18,903 bases of DNA, taken from contig JAAMXP010002156.1 in NCBI GenBank assembly GCA_019693395.1, forward strand, positions 1 through 18,903, written 5' to 3'. Under the pieces are notes generated by a model. That model searched no databases and was not told where the DNA came from. It was given only the letters and a program-made list of their open reading frames with translations. The DNA is from Ettlia oleoabundans (lineage: Eukaryota > Chlorophyta > Chlorophyceae > Chlamydomonadales). The translations under genes were made by a program, and so were the position numbers. Position 1 is the first letter of the stretch; each line of letters opens with the position of its first letter. Positions 1 through 10,100 of the stretch are shown here, piece by piece.

Positions 1-78
1 AAGCGCTCAATGTGCCGCTCCTGGTCCGCAAGGATATGCGGCGATCGCACGTTTAAGTCGTGCACTTGCCGTCCTTAC

Positions 79-300
79 CCTGACTACCGTCTTCAGCTTC
101 AAGTTCTGCAGTGCTTGCAGTCTGTAGGCTGTAAGCCCGCCCAGGCGCCGCACCTCCTCTTGCCGCGCTTCTTTATATTTGGCGCCCTCAGCATTCATGA
201 TGGCTGTGGCACAGAGGGCGGCGTTGCGGGTGCAGGAATTTGCTTTCAAGAAGTGATCGAGACGGCCGCAAGCCGTGACAGCTACCGTAAAGCAGGTCAC
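79..300 (-). CDS. 5' exon of an unrecognised gene leaving the left edge
   Basis: A 74-codon open frame reads leftwards from an ATG at 300 to a good donor (CAGG|GTAAGG, exon end at 79, phase 0). Bases 78-1 would then be intron and the rest of the gene lies outside the window. A second in-frame ATG at 198 begins MNAEGAKYKEARQEEV and could be the true start, with the stretch before it as 5' UTR. The part after 198 is charged and Arg/Lys/Glu-rich (RRLGGLTAYRLQALQNLKLK), which suggests helix. I do not recognise the family and assign no function. The gene is divergent from the amidohydrolase gene that starts at 428. The opposite strand also has an open frame over this stretch, but it lacks splice signals. 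The exon call is moderate and the start is uncertain. Confidence 0.45.
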
Positions 301-427
301 GGCAGTTCAAAACAGCTAGAATGGATGTAAGCGTTGCATGGCAGGACTTCTACGTCACTGCTAGGTCCAGCTCAGCCAGCAGGCCTCAATTCCTTTGCAT
401 AAAGCGCATCCCCGTTGAATAAAGCAG
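301..427. promoter_or_regulatory. short spacer between divergent genes, putative bidirectional promoter
   Basis: These 127 bp separate the leftward first exon (ATG at 300) from the rightward amidohydrolase start codon (428). They must hold the 5' UTRs and core promoters of both genes if the starts are right. I see no convincing TATA box. If the leftward gene instead starts at 198 the spacer is 229 bp. The role is inferred from geometry only. Confidence 0.35.
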
Positions 428-3400
428 ATGGCAGTGATACATAAAATGTACCTACGAAAGGTGGCGCTTGGTTTCAGTCTTGTCACTGGGGTTTTGGCGG
501 CGCTTTGGCCCGTCCTGCCCTGGCATTTGCTTCGCGACAAGAGCAACGAAGCAAAATGTCCCCTGGTAGCGCGGCGCTGTCCAAATTTGCAACCTCGGGG
601 CTGCCACTCTTCCCAACACGCCGCTGGCGCACTGTTGCTGCCACTCATGCTGCCGCCACCCCTGTCATCACCGCAACGCTACCCCTTCACTCACCCATCT
701 TCTACACCTGCAGGGCATCGGCAGCGCAGATGGCCGTCTGCCTCCCTTGCATGGCGACCTTATTTCCAGCGTCGGGCCAATCAGCAGCGGCGGCAGCAAG
801 CCACTTACGCTGGTACTTTACACGAACACCGTGGTGTGGACGGCAGACTCTGCAGCGCCGCACTCGGAGGCGTTTGCAGTGGACACCTCAAGCGGGCGGT
901 TTGCTTATGTGGGTGGGCGTGAGGGAGCACCAGCTGGTGTGGCAGAGGAGGTTGATCTGCAGGGAGCGCACGTGATCCCCGGCCTAATCGACAGCCACAT
1001 GCATTTGATTCCGGGCGGCTTGAGCCTCTCCCGCCCGGCCCTTGACGCCATCACCACCCGGCAGCAGTTGTTAGATGTAGTTGCAGCAGCCAGCACACGA
1101 TTTGAACCCGGTGGCTGGCTGCTCGGGGCCGGGTGGGACGAGAGCCGCTGGGGCGGCCAGCTGCCCAGTGCAGCATGGATAGACCAAGGTCAGCAGTCAC
1201 ACATGGGTGGGTTGAGGTTGGCTTGCCACCTGCAGTGGTGTGGGAACTGTGACTGCAGGAACATGCTTCCCTGGTTGTGTCTGCCAGTTGATCACATTTA
1301 CGTGGCCCTTCCTTTGTGATTGCAAGCCAATCTGACTGGGCACCATCCCATCCTCCTTGCTTGGCACCGTATGCCTGGGGATTCATGCATTGCAGTTACT
1401 CCAGACACTCCAGTCTGGTTGCTCCGCCATGACTCACACATGGGCTTGGCCAACAGGGCGGCACTGCGGTTGGCAGGGGTGGGGCCCACCACACCAGACC
1501 CACCCGGTGGCGCCATTGTCCGCGATTCTGCTGGCCAGCCAACAGGCCTGCTCACAGACAGTGCGATGAAGCTTGTGGCGGGTGCGTCGTCTGCCCTCCC
1601 CTATTGTCAAACAATTGACGCCCGCATCCCGGAAAAGGGGACTGATCATTGAATGACGTGTGCGTTCGTGCTCTGCCTCTAGCCTGTGCTTTCAAGGGCT
1701 GCTGCATCTTTCCCCAACAGCAGCTGCTGTCCCAGCTTCAGCGCGTCTTGCTGCCCTCTTTCAACCAAGCTGCAGACTTCATCCCCCCGCTGTCGACTTG
1801 GGAGCGGCAACAGGCTTTTGAGGCTGCAGAGCAGCATGCGCTCAGCAAAGGAATCACGATGGTGCATGACCTCGGCAGGTGGGCCTTCCAATCTGCTGTT
1901 GCCAAACCCAGCCAGACAAGAGCAGCTGTTTGCCCTTGCAAGCCACCTTCCCAAAAAACATCGTTTTTCTGCTGCAGCACTCTGTGCATCACGCGTGTAC
2001 GTGCGTGTACCGGTTGCTGCTGTAGGGTTGCGTTCATAGAGGGAGACGAGGCGGCATGGCAAGATCTGGAGGAGGTTTACATTCCTGCGGCCAATGAGTG
2101 CAGGCTGCGGCTCAGGATCTACTCCTTCGTGCCACTCACAACCTGGCAAGTAGAGCAGCGGGATCGAGGCAGCATCTTGGGAGGCACCAAGCACTCAACA
2201 CCTCAAAGTAATTGCACTCCTCCACGCTGGCAAATGCTGCTTGTTTAACTTTCATATTCCTGCAGTGCCCACTGATACTGCCCGCCGCTTTGTTTGGTGC
2301 CTCATCTGCAGGGGGCGCATGGCTGAGCGAGTGCAGCAGCTGGGCATGGCGCACCCCAGTGGCATGCTGTTCTGGGGAGGTGTCAAGGAATTTGCAGGTG
2401 GCAGCAGGGATAGCAAGGACCATCTTCTCTGCATTGCCTGTTGGCCAAGCGTTGACTATGTAATTTCATAGGGCGCTGTATCACGATGCTGCCGCTCCTT
2501 TGCTCGCCTCCTGCTGGCTCCGTGGGGCATGCGCAACTCAAATGTCTCCCGCCCTTGCATGCCCTGGTTCACACCATCTATGCCCTCTTCCTGTTATGCA
2601 GATGGCAGCTTGGGCAGCCGCACGGCACTGTTGCATGAGCCATACGCTGATCAGCCTGACAGCAGCGGCAGTCGCACGATTGAGCTGCACAGGCTGCGCC
2701 AACTGGCAGCGGATGCGGATACAGCGGGGCTGCAGGTGGCGGTGCATGCCATTGGTGACAGGGCGGTGGATGAGGTGCTGGATATATATGTCCAGCTGGC
2801 AGCCAACCGCAGCAGCAGCTCTGCTGGCAGCACAAGAAGCAGCGACCAGCGCCCGCGGTGGCCACACCGCATTGAGCATGCACAGCATTTGTCTTGCCCA
2901 GCAGTTGCAGAGCGCCTGGCAGCAGCGGGAGTGGCGGTGACCCCCAACCCGCTGCACCTGCTGGCAGACATGCCAGTGCTGCAGGCACGGCTGGGAAGTG
3001 AGCGTGCAGGCAAGGGGCGCACCTATGCTTTCCGCACGCTGCTGGACGCCGGAACCATCTCTGCCTTTGGCAGTGACTGGCCCGTGGTGCCGCTGGATGC
3101 GCTGGGTGAGCAGCAGGTCTACACACACAGTTTGGCCCTGGGCAGGCGCAATGAGTTGCTGCTGCCAGGCTATCAAGCGCTGGGGTGCTCCGTCATTGGC
3201 CCTTGGTGAAGGGCCATCACAGAGATGCCAGCAGTGAGCCGTTGCATCATGGAACTTGTGCCCGCCCTTGGGCCCGCTTGACACCAGCCTTGGTCAATCC
3301 CTTTGGCATGCCTTGCAGGCACTGTCTATGCAGCTGTGCACAGACAGGTTCCGGGGTTCAACAGCGAGGGAAGGCCGTGGTCCCCTGAGGAGGCTCTCAC

Positions 3401-3590
3401 TGTTGAAGAGGCACTAGCAGCGCACACTGCAGCAGGTGCTAAGGCGGCTGGGCTGGAGCGGGAGCTGGGCAGCATAACTGTGGGCAAGCTGGCTGACTTT
3501 GTTGTATTGGGGGGGCCGCCAGGGGATGCCTCACCTGCTGTGCAGCGCACATATGTGGGCGGCCAGTGCGTATACGGCTGCCCCTCTTGA
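428..3590 (+). CDS. LAF3/YtcJ-like amidohydrolase (amidohydrolase 3 family), 8 exons
   Basis: Predicted metal-dependent hydrolase of the amidohydrolase superfamily, close in layout to plant LAF3 and bacterial YtcJ; the substrate is unknown. Exons: 428-565, 714-1188, 1396-1581, 1776-1878, 2026-2145, 2312-2397, 2602-3105, 3319-3590. All phases agree, giving 627 residues. Visible metal/active-site motifs are the HxH in LIDSHMHL (H141, H143), HAIGDRAVD (H418), RIEHAQHL (H462) and GSDWPV (D528). GVKEFADGSLGS spans the exon 6/7 junction and LGSITVGKLADFVVL near the end is the typical family C-terminus. Residues about 12-33 are hydrophobic after a basic MAVIHKMYLRK start, suggesting a signal anchor or targeting sequence. 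Intron 5 is GC-AG. Arabidopsis LAF3 is linked to phytochrome A signalling; that does not establish the role here. Family call strong; exon 1 less certain than the rest. Confidence 0.88.
2146..2311 (+). other. GC-AG intron (intron 5 of the amidohydrolase gene)
   Basis: The upstream exon ends ACC TG and is followed by GCAAGTAGAG, a textbook GC-AG donor. The acceptor is ATCTGCAG at 2311. Using GC at 2146 gives phase 2 on both sides and joins LTTW to GRMAERVQQLGMAHP without a break. The neighbouring GT (2150) would give phase 0 and mismatch the next exon. Confidence 0.75.
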
Positions 3591-4124
3591 CGCACACAAG
3601 TATGGTGCTGCAACCACATGCAATGTGTGCCATCTTTTGTGTGGGTGTTGCCTTTCGCGATAGGCAGTCCAAGGTGTGTTGATGTTAATGCCTTATGCGC
3701 AGTTGCAGAGGGGAGCCAAGTGTGACAATTAGCTTGCTCCACCTGTTCTCACGCACTTCTCCCTGCAACTGCTTCAGCACTCGAGAACGCGGTTATCAAG
3801 ATGTGTTGACCACAGGTTCAGACATCACTATATTTGGGCACCCGCTTTGGGCATCTGCCATTGACTCCAAGCCCATTCAAGTGTGGGTACATGACATCCT
3901 TCAACCTTAAGAACCCGTCAGCATTCTCAAAGGAAAGAGCAAACTGTAAGTGAGGTGAAAGCTCGCCAGCGTCACCTGCCAGCATGGCGGCTGCCCAGAT
4001 CCCTGAACCCGATACAACCGGACCCAAGCGGCACATGTCAATTCTTGATCAAATTTTCGTACATGTCATATATGCAGGCTTGACTCACTCAGATTAAGAC
4101 CGGGCAAGGGCAGGCGTCCTGGCC
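3591..4124. other. intergenic: 3' UTR of amidohydrolase and promoter/5' UTR of the Vps62-like gene
   Basis: This 534-bp stretch lies between two genes in the same direction. Short open frames occur on both strands but none has splice signals or a recognisable product. A TGTAA at 3945-3949, the usual green-algal poly(A) signal, is the only candidate 3' end signal I see for the upstream gene, but it implies a long 3' UTR of about 370 nt. A weak TATA-like CATATATG sits near 4068-4075, about 50-60 bp before the next ATG. Confidence 0.4.
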
Positions 4125-7100
4125 ATGGCGTCACGGGCGGCCACGCTGTGGGCTCGCATAGCGCTTGCAGCAGTGCTCGTAATGCAGTTATATGGCGCGG
4201 CAGCTCTCAAGACGTCCAGCAGCTCTTGCGCCGTGCCGCGGGCCCCTCAGTTCCTCGCTCTGCCGCGCTGTGCCCCCAGCAACAAGACTCTGGAGGATGC
4301 AGCGAAGGGTGAGTAGGACGGGCGCCCGCAAGGATGCTTGCCCTGCTGGTTGAGGATTTGGCCTTGGGCCTGGTATCGGCGGCGCCGTTCGTGGCAGGCA
4401 CGGAGCTCACACATTGCATTCCCAGCTGCATCCTACTGGACCAACTTTTGCGCTCAAAATTAAAACACCAGCTTTGCATGCAAAGCAGCACCTAGCTGTA
4501 TCATGGCATCGCAGAATGACGCTGCCTCCTGCGGCACACTGCTTGCTGCTCATGGTACTGCAGTGCCAACCCATCCACGCCCTGCTCCGCTGCCTCTTAC
4601 TCTGCTTACCCCACAACCTGCAGTGGGCTGGAAATTTGCTCCTGTCATCTACACCACCAAGCTGGAGACGTATCAGCTGCAGTCTCCGGACGTTTGGTAC
4701 AACGCCTCGGAGATTTTCTACCAAGATCTGAAGAATGAGAGCCAGAGCATCTTTTCCTGGATGAGCACCACACCTCTGGACACCCTCATGTTCATGCCAC
4801 GGTGCGGGTGCGGCTGGTGCTGGCCAGAGTGGTGGCGATGCTGATGCTGGCAGGTTTTAGTGATGTAGTGGAGCTCACGTGGCAGTGGTGGCAGGTGGCA
4901 CGGTGATGGTTGGGAGGGGTGTGAGGAGGCGTTAAGGCTGGCTTCAAAGGGGCATGAAGCGGCTGCACAGTGGAATCAAGCTTGCTATAAGCTTTCATAA
5001 AGCAGGGGGCGTAGCTGTGCCGTGCAACAGCCACTTGCTGCACCACTACTCGCAGGCATATCCCAAAAGGTGGTTGGCAGGCAGAGGTATCAAGCAGCCC
5101 GCCGAATCTCTGTTCCATTCACCACCATGCCCCTCCTGCTGCCGCTCTGGCCATGGGTAACGCAGGAGCTTTGCTACGCTCATCAACTCCACCACCATCA
5201 GCAAGGTGGAGCGGGATGCAGTCATGGGCGGCGCCCCGTTTGTGGATGGCCGCTCTACCGCACGCCTTTTCTACTCAGTGGAAGAGGTGTATGGAATGGA
5301 TGGGCCAGGGCGCGACATGAAAATTCCAGGTCTCTGGGCGTATACATACCACATCTTCTACAGGCAAGCCTGCAGTGCAAACACGACAGCAGCAGGCTGC
5401 GCGGAGGACATCTGTCGGCTTGTATGAGAGGCAAGAAAGCCGAGTTCAAGAACATTGTGTCCTGACCAGGCGACAGCTTGCTTTTCTTTGCAGCTGGAAC
5501 GGCTGCTCCAACCAAGACTTTGCCCTCTCCCTGAACGGCACCCGCAATGTGGTGCAATACCTGCTGTGTGAGTGAGCAGCCCAGAGCGCCTTGGTGTTGT
5601 TGTACTGCCTTTCTTGTGGTACAGGCTTGCAGCCCTGCTGCCTGGGGCGTGATGGCTGCACCTCAGCGTTTATGGGCAGCAGTGTTCCTCAATAGACAGC
5701 TGGCAACCACTTCCCGGTGCAGGCCCCTATGGTGTGCATGAAGGGGACTGGGAGCACGTTTCAATGCTCGTATGCGCTGAGGATGAAACAATACAACAGG
5801 TCAGGCTTCCCTGTCCAGCATTCATGCCAATGGCGCCGGCAAGGAGCGGTGCCTGACGGTCTGCTCATTCAGCTGATCATTGTGGGAGAAATAGGCAGAG
5901 CAGCAGGAATCATTGACAGGAGTTGTTGACCCTGCCTCCGGGTGCTGCAAGCTCCACAGAGCCCTCCACTAAAACCACTGCATCGTTCTGCAGACTGCCT
6001 ACTCGCAGCACGGCTGGTGGGAGACGCGTGACTGCACTCAGGCGGGGCAGTGCCCCATGGAGGCGGACGACCAGGGGCTGATGCACCCGGGTGGGCAGCT
6101 GCGGGGGTATTGCAACCTGTATGCAGACAGACGTACTCCTCTGCTCACTCCTGAACCCCTTTGCACCCTGCCCTGCCTAGTTGGGAAGACCACCATGCCT
6201 GCGCCACACAAAATCCAGCCATCTCCAGTATTAGATTCATGTGATGTCAAACCACGGCAAACACTAGAAGTCACTCATTGGCCTTGCAGTTTGTCCATGG
6301 CGCATGTTGCCTCCCTCCCGTCCCTTCCCCAACCCCTTGCAGTCACATATGCCGGGTTTGAGTCCCACGCCAACTACTACGAGCAGTCACCCCTGATGGT
6401 GTATGCCTGGAAAAATGCAAGCTTCAAAGGTGGGTGGCTGGGTGGGTGGTGCCGGCCAACTTCAAATTGGGATGGGCCGCTATCGGTTCCGTTTGGGCAG
6501 CATCACTTCTATTACCCCTGATGGCCTGCTGCCCTCTTCGCAGGAGTCAGCCTAGACAACTTGGGCGGCGTGTGGGTGGGTGATCGCACGCTGGCGGACA
6601 CCAGCCGCAAGTTCATGCCCACCGCCGACAATGTTGTGCGAGTGCCCAGCGTGCAGGAGATTGAGGACAAGGTTCTGTTACAGCTGCTCCTTGCCAATTT
6701 TGCTGCTGTGTGCTATTGCTGCTGGTGATGCTGATGCTCGTGTTGAGGCTGAGCTTGAGGCCAGCGGAGCGTGTTGCACTTTTCTACAGCGGCAGCTCAA
6801 AAACGTGTGGCAACTGGCAATGGCACTTGCTTAACCCCACAAGTGCTGCTGGCATTGCATTGGGCATGACACTTGCTGCTGTTGACATTCACACCCCATC
6901 GCCCTCTTTCTGGCTGATGCAGAACCTCACTGGCTGGGACTGGGCTCTCTACCCAGGTTTGGTAATGCATGGGTGTGCATGTATGTTGGTACCGCCATGT
7001 TGTCGCACATGGCAGCGTGCTGCGCTTGTCCCCCCGACGCATCCACCTCACATCTTACTGTGCGGGCCTCACTGCCGTCAAACTGCAGGAAACTGGGGAG

Positions 7101-10100
7101 CCCCGTTACGCAAGCAGAACACAACCTTCTACTGCATCAACCTTAACGGTGAGTTCTAGCAGCAACACCGCTACCTGAGTTGCCAGCCACAGCTGTCCCG
7201 CTGCTATGGCATACTGCTCTTCTGATGCGTCACATTATTTGCCAAGTTTTGACAGAATTGCAGTACAAAGATAGTTCAGTGGCAGTAAATCCCCTCGGCG
7301 CACTGATGTCTGCACAGTATGTAGCAGGGGGCTTCCAATTGCTGTTGAGCATCCAGGCTCTCAGGGCTGCCGTGCAGCTGCGGCAAGCAGGCTCCACAGG
7401 CAGGCTGCCCATGCTGTGTCACACACTTCACCGATCCCTGTTTGCAGAGAGCTCCATGTCTCCCTGCCTGGATTCCGCTGCCACGCGCGCGATGCAGACT
7501 GCGTTCCGCCTGCTGGACACCGTGTCTGTGGCAACTGGCGGTGGCAGCCTCATGCCAAACGTCGGCATGGGGTGCGCGCAGCTGGCTGGGGTGTTGGACA
7601 GATGTTGGGAAATCGTAATGGACAGCCAGCATGTGGTGCCACCCATTCCACCTGCCACTACCTGGACAGCGCAGAGCTTGTGGTAGCCAGCACAAGGTTG
7701 CCTGCAAGGGGCTGGTACATCAGCGAATGTACAATTTGCGATCCTCCATTCTTGTGTTGTTGCTGCACTGACGTGCAACCTGCCACACGCGGCCATCTGC
7801 GCTCCAGGTTTGACGATGAGACGTACCGGGCGCAAGCCAGCAATAACAACACCTGGGTGTCGCCTGCTGCCATCACAGGTGGGTGATACCAGGCGCTTCA
7901 TGGTTCACGTTGCTGACTGATTAGTTGCAACCACCTATGGCTACCTTATGTCCTTCTAGGGCTTCCTCGCAGCACCAATCTGGCATGCTTGTCACGCTTG
8001 CTGCACTTGTGCTGACGTGCCGCTTACTTTTCCCTTGTGGTCTGCTGCAAATACTCTAGATTTGCGGTCAGTACTGTGATTGCTGTGTGTACCGATGCTG
8101 CAGGCCCGTTGTACCGCACGTGGTCTTACCAGTGGTTGCCTGAGCGGCACTCACCCATATTTGACGACTTCAGTGACAATGACACCCTCACCTGCCCCTT
8201 CGACACCGAAATCACACTGGCTTTTCCAGAGTGAGTACGGATCATGGAGGCGAGCCAGAGAGGAAGCCACAGTGGCCAGCACGTAGCAAGCTTCGTCTGC
8301 TTGGTGTCATGCCAGGACTTCCCTGCAATGGTGCTAGTCGCATGGCGGTACAAGCCCTTTACGTTGTGGGGCAGACACAGCACGCCCGTATCTGGGTTGC
8401 CATGCCTTGCTCCGCTTCGCAGCTTGGCGCTTGGGATAAACTGTGCGATGCATTGTTTGCAGGCTGAACCTTCCCAGCCATGATTCTGAACCTGCGCCTT
8501 GCTGCCCCTCCCCATGCAGCGTGCATGACTTCCGCACCGCCACCACGGTGCAGACGATAGTAAACTATCTTGTGGGCATATGCGTGGGCGCCATCATTGT
8601 CAGGCAAGGCCCGCTAAGAACTGCTTCTGTGTTTCACATGTGCTTGCCCCGCTTGCCTGGGCACAGCACCGAGTGGCACAGGTACAGCGCCTGGGGTGAT
8701 GCCTCGCCTGTCTGCACTGCGCCTCCTGTGTCTCCAGCTCCCTTGATCATCTCACTCGTTCCCCTGTCTTGCCACTGCTGCCCTTCGCAGTGCCCTGTTC
8801 GTGCTGCTGCTGACGCTCCCCAGCCTGGCCATCAAGACCCTGAGCGCCCCCAAGGTGCTGCTGGCATATGGAGGCAGGGCGGTGCGCAAGGCACCTGCTG
8901 CCCTCAGGGGGATGAAAGACAAGCTGAAGAGCAGCAGTGATGAGCTGCCTGGACTCCAGGATGGCGGCACCGGGAATGGCAGTGTGGGCACGCTGATGGC
9001 AGCATCGGCGCTGATCCAGCCCACCACCGGGGGTGAAGAGGTGGCGGCCTTTGGCACGGCTCAGCCGATGGTGGCGGCAGCAGGGCTTGCACCAGGTACA
9101 GGCACAGGTACAGGTGCAGCAGCCATGGCGCCTGCGCATACCGCTCTCGATGCGGTAGCCAAGTTGCCATCTGCCGTGTCAGAGGGCAGCCAGGCCCAGA
9201 TCGATGCGGCGCTGCAAGAGATGGCAGGGGAGAACACAGCCAAGACGCTGTGGCTGCTGTGGGCAGGGGCGCTGTGGATCGCCGCGGTCGTGCTGCTGTC
9301 CCTAGGCACGGTGAGCAGGCAGGAAGGCAAATAGGCACTCAGATTGTGGAGGTTGCTTGTTCGTTCCAATAAACCTACCTCACCTGTTGTGCATCAGGTG
9401 GTATTCACTGCTCTGGACTGGGCATGAAACGCCTGAATCGTGTGAGGGGTAGGCTTCCATGGAAGTGGCAGACAAACAGTGGAAAGCCGGGCCTTCACCT
9501 CTTGACAACACCCCCACCACCACCCCACCCCCTGCACGTCTGCAGGCCCAGTTGATCAACAACTCTGTGGCCTCTAAGACTGCGGTGAGCTGAAATGGTG
9601 ACAGTATCATGATCAGCAGCATCAGCATCACCAGCAAGTTCTGTTGGCAGCCGGCAACACCTTCCACGCATTTTACAAAGGCCTGAAGGCCACCTCCTCA
9701 CTCAGCGTGGACTCCTGGGCTGCATCTCGCTATCCATTACACCCATATGCACCTCCGCATCCCTGACAGCCCAATTACAAAGATTCAGTCTGAGTCCCTC
9801 AATTAGTTGCACACCGACATCATGAGCACCCTCCTTGCACCCCGCAAGTGCATTCAACCGGACCAACCCTAACCCTAGTTGTTGTTTGCCCTGTCATTTG
9901 CAGAAGCTGCTGGGCAACTCATCCGTGGTCCAGGCGGTGCACTGGCTGGTCATCGGCTCCCTCATCCTCACAGCGCTCTGTGACCTGGCCGCCTTATTCA
10001 CGGTCATGCTCTCACGCCGCCCCACACTCACACTGTGGCGCTGGCGGTGCGCGCTGCCGCATTACCATTACAATTTACAGTACTGCAGTGCGGGGTGTGG

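Noticed and set aside
7256..7340. Candidate exon reading ELQYKDSSVAVNPLGAL after a CAG acceptor
   Set aside because: It has no phase-1 donor leading to the next exon other than a poor one, whereas exon 10 joins directly to 7448 in phase 1. Treated as intron.
8801..9338. Minus-strand open frames of 100-144 codons over exon 15 of the Vps62-like gene
   Set aside because: GC-rich antisense shadow; the plus strand carries the membrane segments and matching intron phases.
9866..9878. Telomere-like CCCTAACCCTA next to an acceptor in intron 16 of the Vps62-like gene
   Set aside because: Only about two units, inside an intron flanked by coding exons; too short to be an interstitial telomere.
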